From Massilia sp. erpn (GTDB taxonomy: Bacteria > Pseudomonadota > Gammaproteobacteria > Burkholderiales > Burkholderiaceae_D), in assembly GCF_024400215.1 (NCBI RefSeq), contig NZ_CP053748.1, positions 2,294,001 through 2,358,000 of the forward strand: a stretch of 64,000 nt of DNA, given 5' to 3'. Below, piece after piece: positions 17,601 through 25,310 of this stretch (position 1 is the stretch's first letter; every line of letters begins with the position of its first letter). Below the pieces are notes generated by a model. The model saw only the letters and a program-made list of their open reading frames with translations. It did no database searches and had not been told where the DNA came from. The position numbers and the translations under genes are program-made.

Positions 17601-19365
17601 CGATCCGAATCCGGACACCGCCAAATCCTTCGCCGAGCGCCAGCGCATGTTCGCCCTGCCGCGCTCCTCGTGGGAAGACTACAACAAGGAACTGATCTCG
17701 CAGGGCGGCGGCGTGTATCCGCGCAATGCCCGTTCCATCGAGCTGTCGCCGCAAGTGCGCGCCGCCCTCGACATCGAGGAAACCGCGCTGGCGCCGGAAG
17801 AGCTGATGCACCGCATCCTGCTGGCTCCCGTGGATCTGTTCTACAACGGCGGCATCGGCACCTATATCAAGTCCTCGGCTGAAACCAATGCCCAGGTCAA
17901 GGACCGCGCCAACGACAATATCCGCGTCAACGGCAGTGAGCTGCGTTGCAAGGTGGTGGCCGAAGGCGGCAATCTGGGCGCGACCCAGTCCGGCCGTATC
18001 GAGTTTGCGCTGGCGGGCGGCCGCATCTTCACCGATGCGATCGACAACTCGGCCGGCGTGGACTGCTCCGACCACGAGGTGAACGCGAAGATGTGGCTGG
18101 ACGTGGAAATGAACGCCGGCCAGCTCAGCGAAGCGGACCGCAACCGCGTGCTGAACGATATGACCGGCGACATCGAGCGCCTGGTCCTGCGCGACAACAC
18201 CCAGCAAACCCGCCTGCTGGTGCGTGAGGCGCAAGCCCAGGGCGAGAGCGCGGTACAGGATGGCTACGCCGCCCTGATCGCCAGCCTGGAAGAAGAGGGC
18301 GCCCTGTCGCGCGAGCTGGAGCAGCTGCCGAGCGTGGCCGAGCTGGCGCGCCGCAAGGCCGATGGCCGCTGCCTGACCACGCCGGAACTGGCGGTGGTGA
18401 TCGCCAACGTGAAGAACCGCTACAAGCGCATCCTGTCGGCCCTGCCTCTGACCGAGGAAAGCTGGGCCGAGCCGGTGCTCAAGCCTTACTTCCCCGACCT
18501 GCTGGTGGCGACCCGCTCCGCGCTGGCGCACCCGCTGGCGAATGCCATCCTGGCCACCGTGCTGGCGAACGAAGTGGTGAACCGCTGCGGCCCGCTGATG
18601 CTGCGCGATCTGGCAGCCCAGCATGGCGGCAGCGAGTCCGACGTGATCCTGGCCTGGGGCCAGGCATGGTCGGCGCTGAACCTGGCGCCGATCTTCGATA
18701 CCCTGGACGCCGATGCGCTGAACGTGCCGCGCGCCGTGGCGATCAAGGCCGATGCGCGCACCCGCAGTATGCTGAAAGCCGTGATCGAAGGCGTGTTGGC
18801 GGTGCCGCGCGAGCAGCTGCGTTCCGGTCCTGGCGTGGCCGAGCTGACCCGCCTGTTCGCCGAACCGGCCCTGCTCAAGCAGCTGGTCGCCGGCCAGACC
18901 GAGTCCGATGCGGATGCGCACCCAGAGCTGCGCGCCGAATTCGTGCAAGCCTGGAAAGCGGTCGACGCCATCGAAGGCGTGGCGGCCTTCGTGTTTGCCG
19001 CGCTGTCGGTGAAACGTCCGGCGGGCATGGACTTGCCAGCCTTCCTGCAAGTGGGCATGTCCCTGCGCAGCCAGGCCGGCATCGACACGCTGGAACGCGG
19101 CCTGAAACTGCCGGCCCTGAGCAAATCGCAGGAACAGTTGCGCAGCTACGCCCAGCAAGCCCTGCGCCGCACCCAGCAACGCCTGCTGACCCAGGTGCTG
19201 CAGCGCGCCACCAACGGCCACGATGCGGCCGAAGCGGTGGAAGTCGTGACCTGCACCCTGGGCCTGTCCGGCTATGCGGCGGCGAGCGATCTGGAACAAG
19301 CGATGCTGGATGTGTGGGCGCTGTCCGAAGCGACCAATACCGGCAATCTGGCACAGGCAGCATAA
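14638..19365 (+). CDS. gdhB: NAD-specific glutamate dehydrogenase, 180-kDa type
   Basis: 1575 residues, slightly shorter than the roughly 1610-1620 of the Pseudomonas enzyme. It oxidatively deaminates glutamate to 2-oxoglutarate and ammonia with NAD+. The catalytic core lies near residues 770-1250. It has RGGPVARGGLRWSDRMEDYR (around 780), KAQMVKNAVIVPAGAKGGF with the active-site lysines, FKFDTSNL, and the Rossmann-like stretch VVAEGGNLGATQSGRIEFA. Long N- and C-terminal regulatory domains flank it. In P. aeruginosa this enzyme is allosterically activated by arginine and regulated by ArgR. Here the gene sits inside the ast operon, between astB and astE, which couples it to the glutamate the pathway makes. 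ATG 14638 follows TTGGAGAAGCAAG. Confidence 0.96.
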   Translation: MKQMPQELRKQTLELVNASKPADGGQVPALISAWLGALDDEDLADTSPNSLAPLLVEGFTQAARRSSTGCQIAKLRYADGRGGHATALLILNDDMPYLVDSIVMAMRKQRVAVNGVLNAVLSVGRDAAGVVNKVGTDGDKQESYVLCLLAEELQGDALQALVQSIEMVARDAAIVRRDLAAMKERFSSVAAAAAAHGEEGQEVAAFLEWAGNEGFEVHGYAYYQVKPGARELERDIPSRIGVLQDTAHPVYGGCLANIPGDFDTLSKRPHTLSIVKADVGGTLHRDQQLDFIGVRNTDSSGAILGEHCFVGLFTRAANLTPLARLPFARGRIAQVLQIAGVRKEGFRAEKFVEILESLPRTEALEAEPQWLAEVCGSVVSLYKQPRTKVFARRDVYARHLNVLVYLPRERYSASVASALAKALQQSSGASHVSSQTLVADGPLARVYLIAHAARYPLDLESDIQRPLLAVLDGWHNSFSELSDAVFDEPLRNSLRKMCSTLPLDYVSATSPSVAFHDLGTILRNGISDRIAVRVELATEANPATSIRLYSVDRVPALSAILPALHNAGVSIEREQAHSIRTEDGKRYYVTSLGVDADSAAKLAREGIAPVAQDLFSALLNDEAEDGRLNGLVIEGGLNTRQVQLVRAYMSYWRQAGTQFSVRYIAESLRRQPAVIKEIVDAFSQRFNPALGEGERNAARDTLQAIKGRLPALNHADTEVILAALIDLILATLRTNYFQNADQGDKIIFKFDTSNLSLVPEPRPFREIYVFSRRFEGVHLRGGPVARGGLRWSDRMEDYRTEVLGLVKAQMVKNAVIVPAGAKGGFVCKQMPKDATRDVVAAEGEAVYRLFIASLLEVTDNRVLGKIVSPEDTVCYDGNDPYLVVAADKGTATFSDIANGIAVKRGFWLGDAFASGGSNGYDHKKMGITAKGAFEAVKRHFYEMGHDMNTTPFTVVGVGDMSGDVFGNGVLLSNQIKLLAAFDHRHIFLDPNPDTAKSFAERQRMFALPRSSWEDYNKELISQGGGVYPRNARSIELSPQVRAALDIEETALAPEELMHRILLAPVDLFYNGGIGTYIKSSAETNAQVKDRANDNIRVNGSELRCKVVAEGGNLGATQSGRIEFALAGGRIFTDAIDNSAGVDCSDHEVNAKMWLDVEMNAGQLSEADRNRVLNDMTGDIERLVLRDNTQQTRLLVREAQAQGESAVQDGYAALIASLEEEGALSRELEQLPSVAELARRKADGRCLTTPELAVVIANVKNRYKRILSALPLTEESWAEPVLKPYFPDLLVATRSALAHPLANAILATVLANEVVNRCGPLMLRDLAAQHGGSESDVILAWGQAWSALNLAPIFDTLDADALNVPRAVAIKADARTRSMLKAVIEGVLAVPREQLRSGPGVAELTRLFAEPALLKQLVAGQTESDADAHPELRAEFVQAWKAVDAIEGVAAFVFAALSVKRPAGMDLPAFLQVGMSLRSQAGIDTLERGLKLPALSKSQEQLRSYAQQALRRTQQRLLTQVLQRATNGHDAAEAVEVVTCTLGLSGYAAASDLEQAMLDVWALSEATNTGNLAQAA

Positions 19366-19378
19366 GGCAGCAAACGCA

Positions 19379-20410
19379 ATGGCAAATGAAGTAAATGCAG
19401 CAAGCACCGGCGGCGCATCCGCGCTGCCGGACGCGGTACGCGCGCTGGCGGAGGCCGATTTCGGCGCCGTCGCGCGCAGTTTCACCAATGCCGGTTTCGC
19501 CGTCACCGAGCCGGCCGACGGCATCCTGACCATCCGCCAGCCGCATGCCGGCGGCGCGGCGGCGGCCCGTCCTGCGCTGCTGGTTTCCGTCGGCGTGCAT
19601 GGCGACGAGACAGGGCCGATCGAAGTGGTGGCCTGGCTGCTCGACGCCCTGGCGCGCGAGCCGCAGGCGCTGGCCGTGGATCTGATGATCTGCGTCGGCA
19701 ATATCGGCGCCATCCGCGCCGGCAAGCGCTTTATCGATGCGGACCTGAACCGCATGTTCCGCGCCGAACGCGGCACGCTGGAAGGCACGGCCGAAGCAGC
19801 GCGCGCCGACATGATGATCGCCGCCACTACCGACTTCTTCCAGGATGCCGGGCCGCAGCGCTGGCATCTGGACCTGCACACGGCGATCCGTCCCTCGGTG
19901 TATCCGATGTTCGCCATCGTACCGGACCTGATCGCCGATGAAGCCCGGCATGGCCTGATCGGCTGGCTGGGCCAGGCCGGCATCGAAGCCATCATCATGA
20001 ATCCCGCTTCCGCCGGCACCTACAGCTATTACAGCGCCGAGCACCATGGCGCCGCCGGCACCACGGTGGAGCTGGGCCGCATCGGCACGCTGGGCCAGAA
20101 TGACCTGAGCCAGTTCGTGCACGCCTCGCAGGCGCTGGACGATCTGCTGCGCGGCGCCGGCCCGCGCCCCACCGTGACGCAGCCGCATGTGTTCAAGGTG
20201 GCGCAGAACATCATCAAGCTCAGTGACGGCTTCACCATGGCCTTCGGCCGCGAGACGCAAAACTTCACGGCCCTGCCGCAAGGCGCCGAAATCGCCCGCG
20301 ACGGCGACAAGGTCTACACCGTGCAGCACGCCGAAGAGCTGGTGGTCTTCCCCAACCCCGATGTGCGCATCGGCCTGCGCGCCGGCATGATGGTGGTGCG
20401 CGTTTCCTGA
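19379..20410 (+). CDS. astE: Succinylglutamate desuccinylase
   Basis: 343 residues, zinc-dependent AstE/AspA family. It splits N-succinylglutamate into succinate and glutamate, the last step of the pathway. Zinc ligands His-74 and Glu-77 (GVHGDETGPIEV) and His-167 (HLDLHTAI) and the catalytic Glu-231 (TTVELGRIG) are present, as is NRMFR (124-128). I chose ATG 19379, 13 bases after the dehydrogenase stop; its ribosome site is weak (AAGGCAGC), so translation may depend on the upstream gene. It closes the arginine catabolic unit. Confidence 0.95.
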   Translation: MANEVNAASTGGASALPDAVRALAEADFGAVARSFTNAGFAVTEPADGILTIRQPHAGGAAAARPALLVSVGVHGDETGPIEVVAWLLDALAREPQALAVDLMICVGNIGAIRAGKRFIDADLNRMFRAERGTLEGTAEAARADMMIAATTDFFQDAGPQRWHLDLHTAIRPSVYPMFAIVPDLIADEARHGLIGWLGQAGIEAIIMNPASAGTYSYYSAEHHGAAGTTVELGRIGTLGQNDLSQFVHASQALDDLLRGAGPRPTVTQPHVFKVAQNIIKLSDGFTMAFGRETQNFTALPQGAEIARDGDKVYTVQHAEELVVFPNPDVRIGLRAGMMVVRVS

Positions 20411-20481
20411 TCCGGTCGCCCGCGCTTGCGCGGCATGCGCTAGACTCGCTGGGTTCTCAATCATTCGAAGAAGGAGATGCC

Positions 20482-20994
20482 ATGCCGCTGTCGATGTATC
20501 AGATTTCGGTGCCCGCTTTCGTGCGCGGCTTGAAGGTGCTGTCGGACTTGCTGAAGAAGGGCGAGGAGTTCGCGGAAGAGCAGGGCATGATCCCCGATGT
20601 GCTGTTCAACGCCAGCCTGGCCGCGGACATGATGCCGCTCTCGGCCCAGGTGCAGCATGCCTGCGATACGGCCAAGATGTCGGTGGCCCGCCTGTCCGGC
20701 GTGAAGGCGCCGTCGATGGAGGATAACGAGGCCAGCTTCCAGCAGCTGCAGGAGCGCATCGCGGCCACGCTGGCGTATCTGGAAAGCGTGGGCCGCGAGC
20801 TGGTCGACCAGGCCGAATCGAAAGAGATCACCCTCAACTGGAAAGCCATCCAGCCCACCTTCAGCGGCGCGGATTACCAGCTCAGCTTCGGCCTGCCCAA
20901 TTTCTACTTCCACCTCGTCACCGCCTACGGCATCCTGCGCAGCCAGGGCGTCGATATCGGCAAGATCGATTATCTCGGTCCCTATTCGCAATAA
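20482..20994 (+). CDS. DUF1993 family protein
   Basis: 170 residues, recognised as DUF1993 by MYQISVPAFVRGLKVLSDLL at the N-terminus, a long helical body and the C-terminal LPNFYFHLVTAYGILRSQGVDIGKIDYLG. The fold is a DinB-like four-helix bundle, and the biochemical function is unknown. There is no signal peptide. AAGGAGATGCC precedes ATG 20482. It lies 71 bases after astE, so it could be read through from the operon, but no functional link is evident. Confidence 0.85.
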   Translation: MPLSMYQISVPAFVRGLKVLSDLLKKGEEFAEEQGMIPDVLFNASLAADMMPLSAQVQHACDTAKMSVARLSGVKAPSMEDNEASFQQLQERIAATLAYLESVGRELVDQAESKEITLNWKAIQPTFSGADYQLSFGLPNFYFHLVTAYGILRSQGVDIGKIDYLGPYSQ

Positions 20995-20997
20995 GAA

Positions 20998-21031
20998 AAG
21001 CCGCCGGAACCGGTGGCGGTTCGGGCGGCTT
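20998..21031 (+). terminator. Hairpin between convergent genes
   Basis: AAGCCGCC (20998-21005) pairs with GGCGGCTT (21024-21031), enclosing a second small CCGGAACCGG hairpin. No long T run follows on the plus strand, while reverse-strand transcripts run into TTTTCTT. It could serve as a bidirectional or mainly reverse-strand terminator. Confidence 0.5.
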
Positions 21032-21051
21032 GCAGGACGGGAGTATGTCGC

Positions 21052-21651
21052 TTAGCGCTGCGGGTTCTGCTGGCGGTTCTGGATTTCGTTGCCGATATAG
21101 CCGCCGCCGATGGCGCCAGCGATGGTGGCCAGTTTGCGGCCATTACCGCCGCCCACCTGATTGCCCAGCAGGCCACCGATCAGCGCACCGGCGCCGATGC
21201 CCACATAGTTCGGGCCTTGCTGCTGGCTGACCTGCGGTTCGCGCGGTGCGGAACGCCCTTCTTCATAGCGCGCTTCGCTGCGCGGCTGTTCGTGGCTGAC
21301 GCGCTGCACGCGCGGCTTGTGCTGCACGGGAGCCGCTTGCTGCGCTGGCGCTGCCTGTGGGGCTGGAGCCTGCGCGGCATTCGCCGGGACAGGAGCAGAA
21401 ACCTGGATGAAGCCGGGAGCCGGTGCGCTGGCGGCCGGGGAGGACGGCGTTGCCGCACCCTGTCCGCTCACCGCGCTGGTCGGCTGCACCATGGCGGGCG
21501 GCATCTGCGCGGATGGTTCGCCGCGCGAAGACGGCAGCCAGCCGGCAATCGCTGCTGTTCCAACGAGGCTGAGCAAAGTCACGGAAATGGCTGCGCCGGC
21601 CACCAGCGGATGAATGCGTGGTGCGGTGCTGGTCGGGATCTTCTTGTACAT
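21052..21651 (-). CDS. Glycine-zipper (2TM) envelope protein
   Basis: 199 residues. A hydrophobic segment at about 17-41 anchors it in the inner membrane. A Pro/Ala/Gln-rich linker follows (about 45-145), then a glycine-zipper domain at about 150-190 (GIGAGALIGGLLGNQVGGG, then IAGAIGGGYIGNEIQ) of the Rickettsia 17-kDa surface antigen type. Such proteins associate with membranes or the outer envelope; the exact role is unknown. The gene stands alone, tail to tail with the DUF1993 gene, and AAAAGGAGCC precedes its ATG. Confidence 0.85.
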   Translation of the reverse strand: MYKKIPTSTAPRIHPLVAGAAISVTLLSLVGTAAIAGWLPSSRGEPSAQMPPAMVQPTSAVSGQGAATPSSPAASAPAPGFIQVSAPVPANAAQAPAPQAAPAQQAAPVQHKPRVQRVSHEQPRSEARYEEGRSAPREPQVSQQQGPNYVGIGAGALIGGLLGNQVGGGNGRKLATIAGAIGGGYIGNEIQNRQQNPQR

Positions 21652-21810
21652 GGCTTGGCTCCTTTTGCTGTCGTTGTAAAGCGTGGACTCAGATTACAGA
21701 GCGCCGCTTTGCCAGGCTAGACATAGTGCTGTATCAAAAGTAAGCATGTGTAACGAACAAGCCTGCAAACAAGGTTACACTGGGCACCACAATAACTTCC
21801 GGAGACCCGC

Positions 21811-22383
21811 ATGAAGCGCTTTTTCCCGATTGTGCTGCTGGCCGCAATGGGCAGCACCGCCCTGGCCGCTCCGGCCAGTTACGAGATCGACCCCGCGCAT
21901 ACCTTCCCGAGTTTCGAAGCCGATCATATGGGCATCTCGAAATGGCGCGGCAAGTTCAATAAATCGAGCGGCAAGGTCACGCTGGACAAGACCGCCGGCA
22001 GCGGCAGCGTGGAAGTGAACATCGATATGGGCAGCGTCGATTTCGGTCATGACCAGCTCAATACCTGGGCGCAGGGCGAGGAATTCTTCGACGTCGCCAA
22101 ATATCCCCAGGCCGTCTTCAAAGGCAAGCTGGCCGGTTTCAAAAAAGGCGCGCCGACCCAGGCCGTTGGCGAGCTGACCCTGCATGGCGTGAGCAAGCCC
22201 GTCACCCTGAAGATCAACTCCTTCAAATGCATCCCCCATCCGCTGAACAAGCGCGAGCTGTGCGGCGCCGATATCGCCACCGTGATCCAGCGCGACCAGT
22301 TCGGCATCACGGCTGGCAAGGACTACGGCTTCAAAATGGATGTGGTGCTGAATATCCAGGTCGAGGCGCTGAAAACGGAATAA
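21811..22383 (+). CDS. YceI family periplasmic protein (YceI 1)
   Basis: 190 residues. The signal peptide (about 1-20, ending ALA) is followed by the YceI lipocalin-like barrel: YEIDPAHTFPSFEADHMGIS, KWRGKFNKSSGKVTLD, FDVAKYPQAVFKG and ELTLHGVSKPVTLKI. YceI proteins bind amphiphilic or isoprenoid-like molecules in the periplasm and are often linked with cytochrome b561. Here there is no b561 neighbour; a second and third YceI gene lie at 38153-39295 with one. A HAD hydrolase gene follows after 8 bases. Confidence 0.92.
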   Translation: MKRFFPIVLLAAMGSTALAAPASYEIDPAHTFPSFEADHMGISKWRGKFNKSSGKVTLDKTAGSGSVEVNIDMGSVDFGHDQLNTWAQGEEFFDVAKYPQAVFKGKLAGFKKGAPTQAVGELTLHGVSKPVTLKINSFKCIPHPLNKRELCGADIATVIQRDQFGITAGKDYGFKMDVVLNIQVEALKTE

Positions 22384-22391
22384 GGTCCACC

Positions 22392-23021
22392 GTGCGTTAC
22401 GAACTGCTGATTTTCGATTTCGACGGCACGCTGGCCGACAGCTTTCCCTTTTTTCTCGAAGTCTTCGATACCCTGGCGGATACGCACAGCTTCCGCCGGC
22501 TGGAGCGCGGCAATCTGGAAACCCTGCGCGGCTACGATCTGGGCCAGATCATGCGCCATCTTGGCCTGCCGGCATGGAAGCTGCTGCCCGTGGCGCGCCA
22601 GTTCCGCAGCCTGATGGCGCAGCACATCGCGCGCATCCAGCTGTTCGAGGGCATGCGCGAAATGCTGCGGGCCTTGGCGGCCGAAGGCCATGTGCTGGCC
22701 ATTGTCACTTCCAATTCAGAAGACAATGTGCGCGCCGTACTGGGCGAAGATGCGCGCCTGTTCAGCCACTTCAAATGCGGGGCGGCCCTGTTGGGCAAGC
22801 GGCGCAAGCTGCGGCGCGTGATCGCCGACAGCGGCGTGGCGCGCGGGCAGGTGCTGTGCGTGGGCGACGAGGTGCGTGATATCGAGGCGGCGCAGGCCGA
22901 GGGACTGGATTTCGGCGCCGTCAGCTGGGGCTATGCCCGGCCCGACGTGCTGCAGGCGCGGGCGCCGAAGCTGCTGTTTGCCAGCGTGGCCGAAATGGCA
23001 GTGTTGTTGCGTAAACGATAA
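22392..23021 (+). CDS. HAD family hydrolase (phosphatase-like)
   Basis: 209 residues, HAD superfamily subclass I. Motif I is FDFDGTLADS (nucleophile Asp-9, acid Asp-11), motif II the Ser/Thr of AIVTSNSEDN, motif III around KRRKLRRV and motif IV VGDEVRDIEAA. The helical cap lies between residues 15 and 85. It resembles phosphoglycolate phosphatase-like proteins, but the substrate cannot be assigned. The start is GTG 22392, 8 bases after yceI and preceded by AAGGTCC, so the two genes are probably co-transcribed. Confidence 0.86.
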   Translation: MRYELLIFDFDGTLADSFPFFLEVFDTLADTHSFRRLERGNLETLRGYDLGQIMRHLGLPAWKLLPVARQFRSLMAQHIARIQLFEGMREMLRALAAEGHVLAIVTSNSEDNVRAVLGEDARLFSHFKCGAALLGKRRKLRRVIADSGVARGQVLCVGDEVRDIEAAQAEGLDFGAVSWGYARPDVLQARAPKLLFASVAEMAVLLRKR

Positions 23022-23059
23022 ACGATCAGCGATTTACCGGGCGGCGCGCCGGATGGCCC

Positions 23060-23065
23060 TATAAT
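23060..23065 (+). promoter_or_regulatory. -10 box TATAAT for the amino acid permease gene
   Basis: Perfect TATAAT with expected transcription start near 23072. This places the start downstream of the TTG at 23076 in practical terms and supports the GTG at 23157 as initiation codon. No clear -35 at the usual distance. Confidence 0.5.
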
Positions 23066-23156
23066 CGCTGTTTTTTTGCACAATTTGACAGAGCAGGGCG
23101 CGGCAGGATCGGCGGGATCGGCGGCGCAGCAGGCTGGAATTACCAAAAGGATAAGC

Positions 23157-24632
23157 GTGAATCAAACACTGTTCCAGAAACTGACCCGCACCAAGCCGGT
23201 CGAAGCTCATGCCGAACAAGGCCAGAGCCTCGCCGCAGCAGGCCTGAGCCGCTCTATTGGCCTGTTCCCCCTGATGATGATCGGCGTCGGCGCCACCATC
23301 GGCACCGGGATTTTCTTCACCATGGTGGAAGCGGTGCCGAAAGCCGGCCCCTCGGTCGTGCTGTCCTTCCTGCTGGCGGCCATTACCGCCGGCCTGACGG
23401 CGTTGTGCTACGCCGAGCTGTCCTTCCGCATCCCGGCCTCCGGCTCCTCCTATTCCTTCGCCTACGCCACCGTGGGCGAATTCCTCGCCTTTATCATGGC
23501 GGCCTGCCTCTTGCTCGAATACGGGCTGGCGGCCAGCGCCACGGCGATCGGCTGGTCGGCCTATCTGAATAACTTCCTCGGCAACGCCATCGGCTGGCAG
23601 ATACCGGAGCTGCTGCGCACGCCGATGATCGTGTCCGGGCCGCAGGGCGTGGTCTTCCATCCCGGCCATATCAATCTGCCGCCGATCATCCTGGTGATCC
23701 TGTGCTGCTTCCTGCTGATCCGCGGCACCAAGGAGTCGGCCACCACCAACGCCGTCATGGTGCTGATCAAGCTGGCCATCCTGATCTTCTTCGTGGCGAT
23801 CGCCTTCACCGGTTTTAATATCGATAACTTCACGCCGTTTTATAACACCGACAACAGCAAGGGCTTTGCCGGCATGGCGGGCGTGACGGCGGCGGCGGGC
23901 ACGGTGTTCTTCTCCTTCATCGGCCTGGACACCGTAGCGACGGCCGGTGAAGAAGTGCGCAACCCGCGCCGCAATGTTCCGATCGGGATCATCGGTGCGC
24001 TGCTGATCGTGACCGTGTTCTATCTGCTGGTGGCGGTGGCTGCGCTGGGCGCCCAGCCTGCCCATCTTTTCGAGGGGCAGGAAGCCGGCCTGGCCGTGAT
24101 CCTGCAGAACGTGACGGGCAAGGCTTGGCCGGCCCTGGTGCTGTCGGCCGGCGCCGTGATCTCGGTCTTCAGCGTGACCCTGGTGACGATTTATGGCCAG
24201 ACCCGCATCCTGTACGCGATTTCGCGCGACGGCCTGATTCCCAAGGCTTTCCAGACCGTGAACCCGCGCACCTCGGCCCCGGTCAGCAATACCGTGATGG
24301 TTTGCATGGTGGTGGGTGTGGTGGCCGGTTTCGTCGACGCCACCTTCCTGTGGGATATGGTCAGTATGGGTACGCTGACCGCCTTCATCGTGGTGTCGCT
24401 GGCCGTGCCGGTCATGCGCCGCAAGGAGCGCCTGGCTGGCGACGTGAAGAAAGGCGGCTTCCGCGTGCCGTTTGGCCCGTATGTGGTGCCGGGCCTGTCG
24501 ATCTTCGCCTGCCTGTACATCATGCGCGACCTGTCCACCACCACCTTCCGCATCTTCACGATCTGGATGGTGGTCTCGGTGCTGACCTATTTCATTTATG
24601 GCATCCGCAACTCGCGCCTGAACCAGAAATAG
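23157..24632 (+). CDS. APC family amino acid permease
   Basis: 491 residues with 12 or more hydrophobic helices. The first helix carries the APC substrate-binding signature MMIGVGATIGTGIFF, and helix 6 the stretch TVFFSFIGLDTVATAGEE, typical of the cationic amino acid transporter (CAT/YfnA-like) branch. It probably imports amino acids with protons. Start chosen at GTG 23157: AAAAGGAT lies six bases upstream, and a TATAAT box at 23060 makes an earlier start unlikely. It is closed by a palindromic element and a strong terminator. Confidence 0.9.
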   Translation: MNQTLFQKLTRTKPVEAHAEQGQSLAAAGLSRSIGLFPLMMIGVGATIGTGIFFTMVEAVPKAGPSVVLSFLLAAITAGLTALCYAELSFRIPASGSSYSFAYATVGEFLAFIMAACLLLEYGLAASATAIGWSAYLNNFLGNAIGWQIPELLRTPMIVSGPQGVVFHPGHINLPPIILVILCCFLLIRGTKESATTNAVMVLIKLAILIFFVAIAFTGFNIDNFTPFYNTDNSKGFAGMAGVTAAAGTVFFSFIGLDTVATAGEEVRNPRRNVPIGIIGALLIVTVFYLLVAVAALGAQPAHLFEGQEAGLAVILQNVTGKAWPALVLSAGAVISVFSVTLVTIYGQTRILYAISRDGLIPKAFQTVNPRTSAPVSNTVMVCMVVGVVAGFVDATFLWDMVSMGTLTAFIVVSLAVPVMRRKERLAGDVKKGGFRVPFGPYVVPGLSIFACLYIMRDLSTTTFRIFTIWMVVSVLTYFIYGIRNSRLNQK

Positions 24633-24645
24633 CCCGCTACAGCGG

Positions 24646-24694
24646 CCGAGTCCGTGTCTGATTGGGGTCTGACCCCAATCAGACACGGACTCGG
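24646..24694. repeat. Perfect 49-base palindromic element (copy B)
   Basis: 24-bp perfect arms around a single T. Core GATTGGGGTC-T-GACCCCAATC, outer CCGAGTCCGTGTCT / AGACACGGACTCGG. It belongs to the GGGGTC/GACCCC family found at four other loci. Both arms are of the GATT type here, unlike the asymmetric copies. It sits between the permease stop codon and its terminator. Confidence 0.93.
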
Positions 24695-24709
24695 CGGTGA
24701 GCGGACAAG

Positions 24710-24738
24710 AAAAAACCCGGCGCTGGCCGGGTTTTTTT
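24710..24738 (+). terminator. Rho-independent terminator after permease
   Basis: AAAAAACCCGGC-GCT-GCCGGG-type stem (CCCGGC / GGCCGGG) with seven T after and six A before it; usable from both strands for the convergent small-protein operon. Confidence 0.88.
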
Positions 24739-24761
24739 ACTGCGAGAGGCTGAAAAGCCCC

Positions 24762-24854
24762 TTATTCCTCGCCTTCGGCGAGGGGAACCAGGCAGATGCG
24801 CGCCATGATGGCGGCGCCGGCGATGATGATGGTGAGGAAGCTGATCATGGCCAT
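24762..24854 (-). CDS. Small membrane peptide, 30 residues
   Basis: 30 residues: a hydrophobic helix (about 3-24, FLTIIIAGAAIMARICLV) and an acidic tail ending GEGE-like (LAEGEE). The ATG at 24854 lies two bases beyond the stop of the 84-residue gene, and the end of that gene supplies its ribosome site (GAGGTTAATC). It looks like a single-pass small membrane protein translated by coupling. It is below usual gene-calling limits. No family is recognised; confidence comes from the ribosome site and spacing. Confidence 0.55.
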   Translation of the reverse strand: MAMISFLTIIIAGAAIMARICLVPLAEGEE

Positions 24855-24856
24855 GA

Positions 24857-25111
24857 TTAACCTCGTGATGCCAGATAACGCAGTTCGGCGGCCTGGCTGG
24901 GGGAGAAGGCCTCGAAATCGCGGGCCATCGACAGCAGGGCTGCACGGTCGCGGGCCAGGTCGCGCGAGATCATCTCGTCCTTGGCGGCGGCTGCACGGGC
25001 CGGCTGCACGGCGAACAGGGCGCGCAGCAGGTTGCGGGCAGCGTGCGCCACATTGGCGGCATAGCTGCGGTTTTGATAGGTATTGAAAGTGATGTTGGTG
25101 GCGGTGGACAT
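24857..25111 (-). CDS. Small protein of unknown function, 84 residues
   Basis: 84 residues, not recognised. The N-terminus is polar (STATNITFNTYQNRSYAAN). It is followed by an amphipathic helix VAHAARNLLRALFAVQPA (about 21-38), an Ala-rich charged linker and a second helix with RDLARDRAALLSMARDFEAF. It has no signal peptide. Expression signals are strong: AAGGAGGATCAT directly before the ATG and a TATACT box at 25149-25154. That box is flanked by the inverted repeat TCCTTATG / CATAAGGA. It forms a two-gene unit with the 30-residue membrane peptide. Confidence 0.72.
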   Translation of the reverse strand: MSTATNITFNTYQNRSYAANVAHAARNLLRALFAVQPARAAAAKDEMISRDLARDRAALLSMARDFEAFSPSQAAELRYLASRG

Positions 25112-25131
25112 ATGATCCTCCTTGGTAAATA

Positions 25132-25175
25132 TCCTTATGTTGCAGTGCAGTATAGTACAGTTCTATCCATAAGGA
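25132..25175 (-). promoter_or_regulatory. Promoter of small-protein operon bracketed by an inverted repeat
   Basis: TCCTTATG at 25132-25139 and its exact reverse complement CATAAGGA at 25168-25175 flank a reverse-strand -10 box TATACT (25149-25154). A dimeric repressor or activator bound to these arms would sit across the promoter. No good -35 hexamer is seen, consistent with activator dependence. Confidence 0.45.
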
Positions 25176-25310
25176 AACTTTTGATTTGTGATGCCATCCA
25201 TCACTCAAACGCATAACTAATTGCATGCAATAAGCAAGTAACTATATCCTTGATGTATCATGAATAGCCTCAGGGCAATACCGCCTTGGAGAAGAACAGG
25301 AGAAGGCGGG

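Noticed and set aside
14569..20019. A 1816-codon open frame on the reverse strand across gdhB and astE
   Set aside because: It is a shadow frame of high-GC genes: His/Gln/Gly-rich, no domain, no ribosome site, and the plus strand holds a fully recognisable enzyme.
23076..23156. TTG start at 23076 for the amino acid permease
   Set aside because: It lies about four bases after the predicted transcript start and lacks a ribosome site; GTG 23157 has AAAAGGAT and begins the family-like N-terminus.
24646..24694. Palindrome B considered as a transcription terminator
   Set aside because: No T run follows it; the real terminator is at 24710-24738, and the same palindrome recurs elsewhere in varied settings.
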